Positions 27,016-34,684 of a stretch of DNA of 64,000 bases are shown one piece after another. This DNA comes from Pedobacter roseus (lineage in GTDB: Bacteria > Bacteroidota > Bacteroidia > Sphingobacteriales > Sphingobacteriaceae): contig NZ_CP060723.1 in NCBI RefSeq assembly GCF_014395225.1, forward strand, positions 4,154,001 through 4,218,000, read 5' to 3'. Made by a program: the position numbers and the translations under genes. The stretch's first letter is position 1, and every line of letters starts with the position of its first letter. The notes beneath the pieces are model-generated. The model was given only the letters and a program-made list of their open reading frames with translations, searched no databases and was not told the DNA's origin.

Positions 27016-27906
27016 ATGAAATACTATAATTCTAATACGATTATTTATCTTGACGGACAGTTTGAAAAGGCTGTGAATAGCAGTACTGATCTTTATGGAC
27101 AGTCGCTACACTACGGTTATGCTGCTTTCGAGGGTATTAGAGCCTATAAAACGCATAATGGTAACCGCATTTTCAAAGCTGCAGCCCATTTCGACCGCCT
27201 GGAGCGTTCATGCCAGCTGGCAAACATTCCTTTTCCATGGGATAAGCAAGAATTAATTGCGGCAACCTATAAACTACTTCAGTTGAACAAACTGAAAGAT
27301 GCTTATATCCGTCCCCTGGTATTTTGCCACCCCAACATGAAATTGAACGAACCTAGCGGCGTTTCCATATTAATCTGTGCCTGGGAATGGGATGCTTATT
27401 CGGGCAACAAATTGTTAAAATTAACCATTTCTGATTACGAAAGACCAAACCCAAAATCGACTCCAATGGAAGCGAAATTGAGCGGAAACTATGTTAATTC
27501 TATTTTGGCAACTACAGCAGCAAATATTAAAGGATACGATGAAGCTTTGCTTTTGGATATGCACGGTTTTGTTGCCGAGGCATCGGGAGCTAATATCTTT
27601 ATTGAAAAAGATGGAAAACTTTATACGCCTTCAGCAGGAAATATTTTACCAGGCATTACGCGTGCAACCGTAAAAGAACTATGTAATGTATTAGACATAG
27701 AGTGTATTGAGAAAAAATTAACTGTAGAGGATTTAAAAAAGGCTGATAGTGCTTTCTTATGCGGAACAGCAACTGAAATTGCCGGCATTGCCTCAATTGA
27801 CGAAATTGTTTTTCGCCCTTTATGGAGAGAATCGATCGGCTATACGATACAACGTGCCTATAAAAACCTGGTGCTTGAAAAAGTAAATTACGAGGTGATT
27901 ATCTAG
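27016..27906 (+). CDS. ilvE: Branched-chain amino acid aminotransferase
   Basis: 296 residues, class IV PLP aminotransferase. PLP lysine Lys154 lies in EAKLSGNYVNS; Glu188 in AEASGANIF, and GTATEIAGI binds the phosphate region. FEGIRAYKTHNG at the start is the small domain motif. It transfers the amino group from glutamate to 2-oxo-acids in the last step of Leu, Ile and Val synthesis (and the first of breakdown), in the cytoplasm. It sits alone between the two leader/attenuator regions, with an O-methyltransferase-like gene 48 bases downstream. Probably controlled by the Leu-rich leader. Confidence 0.95.
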   Translation: MKYYNSNTIIYLDGQFEKAVNSSTDLYGQSLHYGYAAFEGIRAYKTHNGNRIFKAAAHFDRLERSCQLANIPFPWDKQELIAATYKLLQLNKLKDAYIRPLVFCHPNMKLNEPSGVSILICAWEWDAYSGNKLLKLTISDYERPNPKSTPMEAKLSGNYVNSILATTAANIKGYDEALLLDMHGFVAEASGANIFIEKDGKLYTPSAGNILPGITRATVKELCNVLDIECIEKKLTVEDLKKADSAFLCGTATEIAGIASIDEIVFRPLWRESIGYTIQRAYKNLVLEKVNYEVII

Positions 27907-27954
27907 TCCGAAGTCGAGAAACGAATAAAAGAGCAAACAATTAAAACAAAACCA

Positions 27955-28533
27955 ATGACTGAAGAAATCAATCAAAATTATCCAAAAGCCTACCAGCAGA
28001 TAAATTCGGCTACTAAAGCTTTGGGGTTTGATATGGCTTCTGATGTATTAACCTGCTCTTTGCTTAAAACACTTGCTGCAACCAAACCTTCAGGCAAATT
28101 TTTGGAGCTTGGAACCGGAACAGGTTTGTCTACTTCGTGGATATTAGATGGCCTGGATCAAGACAGTACATTGACTTCGATCGATAATGATGCTAAATTT
28201 TTAGCGATTGCGAAAGATTTTCTTAGCGGAGATGAACGCCTAACACTGGTTGAAACTGACGGCGCAGAGTGGATTGAAAAGAATAAAGACAAAAAATTCG
28301 ATTACATATTTGCCGATACCTGGCACGGAAAATATTTGCTTTTGGAAGAAGCAATTGCCATGCTCAAAAAAGGTGGCCTTTATATAATTGATGATATGTT
28401 ACCTCAGCAAAATTGGCCTGAAGGACATCAGGAAAAAGCAATTAAGTTGATTAAAGATTTAGAATCACGTGATGATTTGCACCTTACCAAACAGGTTTGG
28501 GCCACGGGAATTGTAATCGGAGTAAAAAAATAG
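27955..28533 (+). CDS. Class I SAM-dependent methyltransferase (O-methyltransferase-like)
   Basis: 192 residues. SAM-binding motif I FLELGTGTGLSTSWI, acidic Asp at the end of strand 2 (LTSIDNDAKF), post-motif DGAEWI, FDYIFADTWHGKY and IIDDMLPQQNWPEG match the catechol-O-methyltransferase-like family. It lies between ilvE and the ilvD leader, 48 bases after ilvE, so probably shares the ilvE transcript. No known step of BCAA synthesis uses a methyltransferase; substrate unknown. Confidence 0.8.
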   Translation: MTEEINQNYPKAYQQINSATKALGFDMASDVLTCSLLKTLAATKPSGKFLELGTGTGLSTSWILDGLDQDSTLTSIDNDAKFLAIAKDFLSGDERLTLVETDGAEWIEKNKDKKFDYIFADTWHGKYLLLEEAIAMLKKGGLYIIDDMLPQQNWPEGHQEKAIKLIKDLESRDDLHLTKQVWATGIVIGVKK

Positions 28534-28554
28534 AGAAATACATTAAAATAGTTC

Positions 28555-28583
28555 TTTGCATTTATAATAAGTTAGTATGTTTG
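28555..28583 (+). promoter_or_regulatory. Promoter of the ilvD leader transcript
   Basis: TTTG (28555-28558), 17-base spacer, TATGTTTG (28576-28583): an exact match to the Bacteroidetes TTTG-N17..23-TAnnTTTG pattern. Transcription would start near 28589, about 11 bases before the leader ORF. Confidence 0.75.
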
Positions 28584-28599
28584 TGATTCAGTGCTTTAC

Positions 28600-28677
28600 A
28601 TGAATTTAAACACAAACATTATTAGCAACCTAATTATTGTCATTTCTCAAAAGAGAGGTGGAAATCGTTGCGTATAA
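28600..28677 (+). CDS. Ile/Val-rich leader peptide of the ilvD attenuator
   Basis: A 25-residue ORF: MNLNTNIISNLIIVISQKRG then GNRCV. The stretch NIISNLIIVI has five Ile, one Leu and one Val. The bases GAGGTGG (28655-28661), in the codons after this run, can pair with CCGCCTC in the 5' arm of the terminator that follows. The ORF begins about 11 bases after the predicted transcription start, has a stop 20 bases before the terminator stem, and lies in front of ilvD. This fits a classic ribosome-stalling leader sensing charged tRNA-Ile (and Val). Confidence 0.75.
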   Translation: MNLNTNIISNLIIVISQKRGGNRCV

Positions 28678-28697
28678 TAAAAAAATATACAAAATCG

Positions 28698-28729
28698 AAA
28701 CCGCCTCCGAAACGAGGCGGTTTTTTTTT
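28698..28729 (+). terminator. Attenuator terminator ahead of ilvD
   Basis: AAACCGCCTC (28698-28707), loop CGAAAC, GAGGCGGTTT (28714-28723), then T to 28729: a perfect ten-pair stem with U-run. The 5' arm CCGCCTC can pair with GAGGTGG at 28655-28661 (seven pairs, one G-U) and TCG/CGA nearby. That competing antiterminator would form when the leader ribosome stalls. ilvD starts 48 bases past the U-run. Confidence 0.88.
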
Positions 28730-28777
28730 GCCTCAAAATATTTACAACTAACAGAACCAGAATATACATTTTAAACA

Positions 28778-30460
28778 ATGAGCGAATTAAACAAGTACAG
28801 TAAAACATTTACACAAGATCCAACACAACCTGCTGCACAAGCAATGCTTTATGGAATCGGTTTAACCGATGCTGATATGGCCAAAGCACAGGTCGGTATT
28901 GCAAGTATGGGCTACGATGGCAACACCTGCAACATGCACTTAAACGACCTTGCAAAAGACGTCAAAGCTGGGGTCTGGAAAAATGATTTAGTCGGCTTGG
29001 TTTTTAATACCATTGGTGTGAGTGATGGAATGAGTAACGGTACCGATGGCATGCGTTACTCTCTTGTAAGCCGTGATGTAATTGCAGATAGTATCGAAAC
29101 CATTTGTGGTGGTCAATATTACGATGGTGTAATTGCCATTCCTGGCTGCGATAAAAATATGCCTGGTGCTATTATGGCCATGGCCCGTTTAGATCGCCCT
29201 TCGATTATGGTTTATGGCGGTACAATTGCCCCAGGCCATTACAAGGGGGAAGAGTTAAATATTGTTTCGGCTTTCGAGGCTCTGGGACAAAAAATCTGCG
29301 GAAATCTTTCTGAGGAAGATTTCCAGGGAATTATAAAACATACCTGTCCTGGTGCTGGTGCCTGTGGTGGAATGTACACTGCAAACACAATGGCAGCTGC
29401 AATTGAGGCTTTAGGTATGAGTTTGCCATATTCTTCTTCTAACCCAGCGGTTAGCAAAGAGAAAAAACAAGAGTGTTTAGATACCGGTAAATACATTAGG
29501 ATTTTACTGGAGAAAGATATTAAACCATCTGATATTATGACGAAAAAAGCATTCGAGAATGCCATTCGTTCGATCATCATTTTAGGTGGTAGTACAAACG
29601 CAGTATTACACTTTATTGCAATTGGGAAAGCTATTGGTGTTGAGGTCACTCAGGATGATTTCCAACGCATGAGTGATGAAACACCAGTTTTAGCTGATTT
29701 TAAACCAAGCGGCAAATATTTAATGCAGGATTTGCACCAATACGGTGGTATCCCGGCAGTATTGAAATATCTATTGAATGAAGGTTTATTACACGGCGAT
29801 TGTTTAACCGCAACCGGAAAAACCATGGCTGAGAATTTAGCTGATGTAAAATCGGTTATGGATTACGATCAAAAAATCATTCAAAAATTAAGCGAACCGA
29901 TCAAAGCAACAGGCCATTTGCAGATTCTTTATGGAAATCTTGCTGAAAAGGGTTCGGTAGCCAAAATTAGTGGAAAAGAAGGTGAAAAATTCGAAGGTCC
30001 TGCACGTGTATTTGATGGTGAGCACGATTTGATCGCGGGTATTTCTAGCGGCCGCGTTCAACCTGGCGATGTCATTGTAATTAAAAACTCAGGTCCGGTA
30101 GGTGCACCAGGTATGCCCGAAATGTTAAAACCAACCTCAGCAATTATTGGTGCCGGTTTAGGTAAATCAGTTGCTTTGATTACTGATGGACGTTTTTCAG
30201 GTGGCACACATGGTTTTGTAGTTGGTCACATCACACCAGAATCATACAAAGGTGGTTTAATTGGCTTGGTTGAAGATGAAGATAGGATCTTAATCGATGC
30301 GGTAAACAACATCATCAGTTTACAAGTGAGAGATGAAGTGATTGCAGAGCGTAGAAAAAACTATGTTCAGCCAGCATTAAAAGTAACAAAAGGCGTTTTA
30401 TATAAATATGCCAAAACAGTTTCAGACGCGGCAAGTGGCTGTGTAACTGACGAATACTAA
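28778..30460 (+). CDS. ilvD: Dihydroxy-acid dehydratase
   Basis: 560 residues, usual length. Candidate iron-sulfur ligands Cys51 (GYDGNTCNMHL), Cys124 (IPGCDKNMPG) and Cys196 (PGAGACGGMYTANTM) are conserved. The C-terminal domain shows GPVGAPGMPEM and TDGRFSGGTHGFVVGH. It dehydrates 2,3-dihydroxy-isovalerate and -3-methylvalerate to the 2-oxo-acids, the third common step of Ile and Val synthesis. First gene after the Ile/Val leader; ORF6N gene follows after 48 bases. Confidence 0.97.
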   Translation: MSELNKYSKTFTQDPTQPAAQAMLYGIGLTDADMAKAQVGIASMGYDGNTCNMHLNDLAKDVKAGVWKNDLVGLVFNTIGVSDGMSNGTDGMRYSLVSRDVIADSIETICGGQYYDGVIAIPGCDKNMPGAIMAMARLDRPSIMVYGGTIAPGHYKGEELNIVSAFEALGQKICGNLSEEDFQGIIKHTCPGAGACGGMYTANTMAAAIEALGMSLPYSSSNPAVSKEKKQECLDTGKYIRILLEKDIKPSDIMTKKAFENAIRSIIILGGSTNAVLHFIAIGKAIGVEVTQDDFQRMSDETPVLADFKPSGKYLMQDLHQYGGIPAVLKYLLNEGLLHGDCLTATGKTMAENLADVKSVMDYDQKIIQKLSEPIKATGHLQILYGNLAEKGSVAKISGKEGEKFEGPARVFDGEHDLIAGISSGRVQPGDVIVIKNSGPVGAPGMPEMLKPTSAIIGAGLGKSVALITDGRFSGGTHGFVVGHITPESYKGGLIGLVEDEDRILIDAVNNIISLQVRDEVIAERRKNYVQPALKVTKGVLYKYAKTVSDAASGCVTDEY

Positions 30461-30508
30461 AATCAAAAAATCATCCCCTAGATTAATTGATTACTAAAAA
30501 AATAAATT

Positions 30509-31099
30509 ATGCAGATAATTAAAAGTATTCAAAACAGGATTTATGAAATCAGGGGAGAAAGAGTAATGCTCGATTTTGATCTGGCAATTTTGTACGAAGT
30601 TGAAACCAAGGTATTAAATCAGGCAGTAAAACGTAACATTAAGCGTTTTCCTGACGATTTTATGTTTCAGTTAACTTCGGCAGAGTTTGAAAGTATAAAA
30701 TTTCAAACAGAAGCAATTAATCAGGGTGTTTCATCACAAATTGTGATAAAGGATCAGCCCAACTTGAAGTCACAATTTGTGACTTCAAGTTGGGGCGGCA
30801 CCAGAAAGCTGCCCTACGCTTTTACCGAGCAGGGTGTAGCCATGTTAAGCGGCGTTGTAAATAGCGACAAGGCCATTAACATGAATATTGCAATTATGAG
30901 GGCCTTTGTTGATGTGCGTAAAATATTGCTGAAACAAAGCAACATTAACGAACAGCTAACAGAAATTAAAGAACGTATTGGTGAGCATGATGTTCAACTC
31001 AACGAACTTTATGATGCCATGGAAAACTTAATTGACGAGAAAATTGCTCAGATAAAGTGGAACGACAGAGAAAGAATAGGGTTTAAAATTAAAGAATAA
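30509..31099 (+). CDS. ORF6N domain DNA-binding protein
   Basis: 196 residues. N-terminal ORF6N domain: IYEIRGERVMLDFDLAILYEVETKVLNQAVKRN begins it (quoted in part: VMLDFDLAILYEVETK), then RFPDDFMFQLT and LPYAFTEQGVAMLSGVVNS. The C-terminal part is helical and charged. ORF6N proteins are frequent in phages and mobile DNA as putative DNA-binding or KilA-like factors; many chromosomal copies occur in Bacteroidetes without known role. It sits between ilvD (48 bases) and ilvB (21 bases) and must be co-transcribed with them. The gene contains a 37-base perfect palindrome (separate entry). Confidence 0.88.
   Translation: MQIIKSIQNRIYEIRGERVMLDFDLAILYEVETKVLNQAVKRNIKRFPDDFMFQLTSAEFESIKFQTEAINQGVSSQIVIKDQPNLKSQFVTSSWGGTRKLPYAFTEQGVAMLSGVVNSDKAINMNIAIMRAFVDVRKILLKQSNINEQLTEIKERIGEHDVQLNELYDAMENLIDEKIAQIKWNDRERIGFKIKE
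30733..30747. repeat. 15-base palindrome inside the ORF6N gene
   Basis: ATCACAA-A-TTGTGAT, a perfect 7-base-arm palindrome 10 bases before the larger one at 30758. It shares the CACAA/TTGTG core with it. Confidence 0.6.
30758..30794. repeat. 37-base perfect palindrome inside the ORF6N gene
   Basis: The left arm begins CCCAACTTGAAG and ends TCACAA (30758-30775), the centre is a single T (30776), and the right arm 30777-30794 is its exact complement. It codes for PNLKSQFVTSSWG, a conserved ORF6N segment, so part of the symmetry may reflect protein constraint. It may also serve as an operator or form a hairpin in the operon mRNA. Confidence 0.7.
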
Positions 31100-31120
31100 T
31101 AGAACCGCAAAAACATAACT

Positions 31121-32869
31121 ATGGAAACTGCACAAGAAACAATACAACAAACCGAGGCGAAAGCAGAAACCTCAAAAACCTTTAAAGGAACAGGCTCGCA
31201 GGTTTTGTTGAATGGATTAATTGAAGAAGGTGTAACCACCATTTTCGGTTATCCGGGTGGAGCAATCATGCCTATTTATGATGCCCTTTACGATTATGCC
31301 GATAAATTAGAACATATATTGGTCCGCCATGAACAAGGTGGAATCCACGCCGCTCAGGGTTTTGCAAGAGCAAGCGGTGAGGTTGGCGTTGTATTTGCAA
31401 CCAGCGGACCAGGTGCAACAAATTTGGTTACTGGTTTAGCCGATGCACAGATCGACAGTACACCATTGGTTTGTATCACCGGACAGGTTTTCGCCCATTT
31501 ATTAGGTACGGATGCTTTCCAGGAAACGGATGTAATCAACATTACTACCCCGGTTACCAAATGGAATTATCAGGTTACTGATGCCAAAGAAATTCAGGAG
31601 GTATTGGCCAAAGCTTTTTACATTGCTAAAAGCGGCAGACCAGGTCCTGTTTTAATCGACATTACCAAAAATGCACAAATACAGATTGAGGAATTTCCTG
31701 AATATATAAAATGTAACCACATACGCAGTTATCGTCCGAAACCAAAAGTTAGGATGGAATATATAGAGCAAGCGGCCGAATTAATCAACTCAGCCAAAAA
31801 ACCATTCATTTTATTTGGCCAGGGTGTTGTTTTAGGAAAAGCTGAAGAAGAATTTAAAGCTTTTATCAATAAAACAGGTATTCCTGCTGCTTGGACTATC
31901 ATGGGCGAAGGTGCTATTCCAACTTCACACCCTTTAAACGTAGGTATGTTGGGTATGCATGGTAATTACGGACCAAATGTGCTAACCAACGAATGTGATG
32001 TGCTAATTGCCATAGGTATGCGTTTTGATGACCGAGTAACTGGTCGTTTAGACAAATATGCAAAACAAGCTAAAGTAGTGCATTTAGATATCGATCCTGC
32101 TGAGATTGACAAAAATGTTAAAGCTGAGGTTGGCGTTTGGGGCGATTGTAAAGAAACTTTACCCCTGCTAACCAATTTGGTTAACGAAAACAAACACGAA
32201 GATTGGTTAGCTAAATTCAGACAATATAACCAGGAGGAAATAGACCAGGTTATTACACCTGAACTTTATCCAACAGGTGATGAAATGACCATGGGCGAAG
32301 TGTTGCGCAACATTAACGAAATTTGTGGTGGCGATGCTATAATTGTTACTGATGTTGGTCAGCACCAAATGGTAGCCTGCCGTTACGCAAAATTCAATAA
32401 TACCCGCAGCAACATTACTTCTGGTGGATTAGGAACCATGGGTTTTGGTTTACCAGCAGCTATTGGGGCTAAATATGGTGCTCCTGACAAAACGGTTATT
32501 GCCATTATCGGCGATGGTGGTTTCCAGATGACACCTCAGGAATTAGGTACCATCATGCAGTTTGGTGCAGCAGTAAAAATCCTGATCCTGAACAACCGTT
32601 TCTTAGGTATGGTTCGTCAATGGCAGCAGTTATTCCATGATAAACGCTATTCTTTTGTAAACATCACCAGTCCTGATTTTGTGGCATTGGCTAAATCTTA
32701 CTACATCGAAGCGAGCAAAGTTGATGAACGTGCAAACTTAAGACAAGCGTTAGAAACGATGATCAACCACGAAGGCTCTTATTTATTAGAAGTTATGGTA
32801 GGTAGAGAAAATAACGTTTTCCCGATGGTTCCTCAGGGAATGAGCGTAAGCGAAATCAGGTTGAAGTAA
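31121..32869 (+). CDS. ilvB: Acetolactate synthase, large (catalytic) subunit
   Basis: 582 residues. ThDP enzyme: catalytic Glu in VRHEQGGIHAAQGFARASG, GPGATNLVTGLADA, FAD-region PVTKW and RFDDRVTG, and the ThDP/Mg motif IIGDGGFQM … NN. It condenses two pyruvates to acetolactate, or pyruvate with 2-oxobutyrate, the first common step for Val/Leu and Ile. A 15-20-residue Thr/Glu-rich N-terminal extension precedes the conserved core. ilvN follows 90 bases on, beyond an intergenic repeat. Confidence 0.96.
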   Translation: METAQETIQQTEAKAETSKTFKGTGSQVLLNGLIEEGVTTIFGYPGGAIMPIYDALYDYADKLEHILVRHEQGGIHAAQGFARASGEVGVVFATSGPGATNLVTGLADAQIDSTPLVCITGQVFAHLLGTDAFQETDVINITTPVTKWNYQVTDAKEIQEVLAKAFYIAKSGRPGPVLIDITKNAQIQIEEFPEYIKCNHIRSYRPKPKVRMEYIEQAAELINSAKKPFILFGQGVVLGKAEEEFKAFINKTGIPAAWTIMGEGAIPTSHPLNVGMLGMHGNYGPNVLTNECDVLIAIGMRFDDRVTGRLDKYAKQAKVVHLDIDPAEIDKNVKAEVGVWGDCKETLPLLTNLVNENKHEDWLAKFRQYNQEEIDQVITPELYPTGDEMTMGEVLRNINEICGGDAIIVTDVGQHQMVACRYAKFNNTRSNITSGGLGTMGFGLPAAIGAKYGAPDKTVIAIIGDGGFQMTPQELGTIMQFGAAVKILILNNRFLGMVRQWQQLFHDKRYSFVNITSPDFVALAKSYYIEASKVDERANLRQALETMINHEGSYLLEVMVGRENNVFPMVPQGMSVSEIRLK

Positions 32870-32913
32870 GCTGAAAGATTAAAGCAGAAAGACTAAAGCG
32901 AAAAATAGCATAA

Positions 32914-32951
32914 ACAAAACCTTCGTGGCCTTTGTGCCTTGGTGGTAAAAA
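32914..32951. repeat. Intergenic repeat, CCTTTGTGCCTTGGTGGTAAA type
   Basis: CCTTCGTGGCCTTTGTGCC… TGGTGGTAAAA runs into the ilvN start. A degenerate relative (GCGCCTAGGTGCCTCAGGTGG) lies before the ABC gene at about 38735-38760. Confidence 0.5.
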
Positions 32952-32959
32952 TTTTGGAC

Positions 32960-33598
32960 ATGAGTACTGAAAACACATTAGAACATAAAATAGATAAAGC
33001 CGATTTAGAAGGTAAGCAGGAATACACCATCACGGTTTATGCCGAAAACCGCATCGGTTTGTTAAACAGGATTGCGATTATCTTCTCGAAAAGAAAAATT
33101 AATATTGAGAGTTTAAATACATCGCCATCAGAAATTGATGGAATACACCGTTTCAACATCGTTATTCACGAAGGTTATGAAGTGGTGAGGAAACTTGCCC
33201 GCCAAATTGAAAAGCAGATTGAGGTATTAAAAGTATATTTCAACACTAACGAAGAAATTATCTGGCAGGAACTGGCACTTTACAAGGTTTCTACAGATGA
33301 AATTGCCGAAAAAGTAACTGTTGAGCGTTTATTAAGGCAATATGGCGCAAGCGCTGTAGTGATCCGCAAAGATTATACAGTTTTTGCAGTAACAGGTCAC
33401 CGCGAAGAGACTGATGCTTTGGTAAAAGCCTTAGAACCTTACGAATTAATTGAATTTGTACGTTCTGCACGCGTAGCAATCATTAAAGATAGCGCTGGTT
33501 TCCACGAAAAACTTAAAGAGTTTGAAGCTTTCGAACCAGGGGAAGAACTGATAGAAAACGAGTTTTTAGAAAAAGGAGAGAAAATCTTTACAATGTAG
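32960..33598 (+). CDS. ilvN: Acetolactate synthase, small (regulatory) subunit
   Basis: I choose ATG 32960 (MSTENTLEHKIDKADLEGKQ; 212 aa), because the frame before it is intergenic repeat. The N-terminal ACT domain reads YTITVYAENRIGLLNRIAIIFSKRKINIESLN, quoted here only as its core (NRIGLLNRIAIIFSKR), the valine-binding part. The C-terminal domain (about 85-190, VERLLRQYGASAVVIR) activates the large subunit. It confers feedback sensitivity and stimulates catalysis. Length exceeds E. coli IlvN (96 aa) and resembles the long IlvH-type form plus an acidic tail. Confidence 0.93.
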   Translation: MSTENTLEHKIDKADLEGKQEYTITVYAENRIGLLNRIAIIFSKRKINIESLNTSPSEIDGIHRFNIVIHEGYEVVRKLARQIEKQIEVLKVYFNTNEEIIWQELALYKVSTDEIAEKVTVERLLRQYGASAVVIRKDYTVFAVTGHREETDALVKALEPYELIEFVRSARVAIIKDSAGFHEKLKEFEAFEPGEELIENEFLEKGEKIFTM

Positions 33599-33685
33599 TA
33601 TAAAGGTAGAGGGCAGAAAGGTGGAAGGTAAAAGCATAATGCTTAGTGATCTTTGCGAAAACCTTAGCGCCCTTTGCAGTTAAAC
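33599..33685. repeat. Two intergenic repeats before the glyoxalase-like gene
   Basis: First a purine-rich tract (GGTAGAGGGCAGAAAGGTGG, 33605-33624) of the AGGTAGAAGGT type. Then CTTTGCGAAAACCTTAGCGC and CCCTTTGCAGTTAAAC (33651-33685), a copy of the TTTGCGGTTAAAC repeat also seen at 461-510. Confidence 0.6.
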
Positions 33686-33693
33686 ACTATAAT

Positions 33694-34086
33694 ATGAAAT
33701 GCAATAAAGCCATACCGATTTTAAGGATATTCGATTACGACAAAGCAATTGAATTTTATGTAAACTGGCTGGGCTTTAAAATAGACTGGCAACACACTTT
33801 TGAAAAAAATGCCCCGGTTTATATACAGGTTTCATTGAACGGTATCGAACTGCATTTAAGCGAACACCATGGAGATAGTGCCCCTGGAGCGCATGTTTAC
33901 ATTGATTGTGTAGGTTTAAAGGAATTCCATAAAGAAATAACAGCAAAGAATTACAAATACAACAGACCAGGCTTAGAGAAAACTTTTCATGGAACCTGGG
34001 CAGTAACTGTAAACGATCCGTTCTTTAACCAGATTACTTTTAACGAAGAGCGAAACGAAGCTCAAAATACAGAGATTAAAGATTAA
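33694..34086 (+). CDS. Glyoxalase/bleomycin-resistance superfamily protein
   Basis: 130 residues from ATG 33694 (MKCNKAIPILRIFDYDKAIEFYVNWLGF), because upstream codons belong to the repeat. The vicinal-oxygen-chelate fold shows in DYDKAIEFYVNWLGFKIDW, GIELHLSEHHGD and PFFNQITFNEE, similar to small antibiotic-binding or glyoxalase-like proteins. The substrate is not identifiable. DinB follows 10 bases on, so the two form a pair inside the ilv block. Confidence 0.8.
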   Translation: MKCNKAIPILRIFDYDKAIEFYVNWLGFKIDWQHTFEKNAPVYIQVSLNGIELHLSEHHGDSAPGAHVYIDCVGLKEFHKEITAKNYKYNRPGLEKTFHGTWAVTVNDPFFNQITFNEERNEAQNTEIKD

Positions 34087-34096
34087 AGAAAAAATA

Positions 34097-34558
34097 ATGA
34101 ACGAAGTATTTGATTTTATAATAAACTCACGCAAGGCATTTATCAAGTTAATTGATGGTTTAACCATCGAAGAACTGAATAAAATCCCTGATGGTTTTAA
34201 CAACAACATCATCTGGAATTTTGGGCACATCGTTGTGAGTACACAAACGCTTTGTTACGTGCGCACAGGAATATTAGAAGATGCAGCATCGGTAAAGTTT
34301 AACGACTATTACAAAAAGGATACAAGACCAACCTATACCGTATCAGAAGAAGAAGTAGCAGAATTGAAAACCATAGCAATTGAAAGTATTGAAAGAATAA
34401 AAGCAGATTATGCAAACGGAAAATTTTCGAGCATCACTCCTTTTACAACTGCAACTTATGGCGTGCAACTGAATAGTATAGAAGAGGTCTTGATTACAAC
34501 CATTGGTCACGATAACGTGCATTGCGGTTACGCATCGGCACTGAAAAAGTATATGTAA
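34097..34558 (+). CDS. DinB-family putative metal-dependent hydrolase
   Basis: 153 residues, the four-helix DinB/YfiT fold. The metal triad His44 (WNFGHIVVS), His138 and His142 (IGHDNVHCG) is present. DinB-like proteins include mycothiol- or bacillithiol-dependent transferases; most Bacteroidetes copies are uncharacterised. Lies 10 bases after the glyoxalase-like gene and 126 bases before ilvC. Confidence 0.8.
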   Translation: MNEVFDFIINSRKAFIKLIDGLTIEELNKIPDGFNNNIIWNFGHIVVSTQTLCYVRTGILEDAASVKFNDYYKKDTRPTYTVSEEEVAELKTIAIESIERIKADYANGKFSSITPFTTATYGVQLNSIEEVLITTIGHDNVHCGYASALKKYM

Positions 34559-34684
34559 AATGGAAGATGTCAGATGGAAAATGGATAAAAAATCCGTGCA
34601 ATTACTCCATCTGTGTAATCAACCCAAAGGAAAAATAGAATATATAGAACGATAATTAAACTAGAAATTAACCAATAAAAAACA

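Noticed and set aside
26862..28729. T-box or leucine riboswitch instead of leader peptides
   Set aside because: No T-box motif or specifier loop is visible, while both regions contain BCAA-rich ORFs with competing pairings.
31121..31180. Later start for ilvB
   Set aside because: The ATG at 31121 gives a plausible short polar extension and there is no other ATG before the conserved core.
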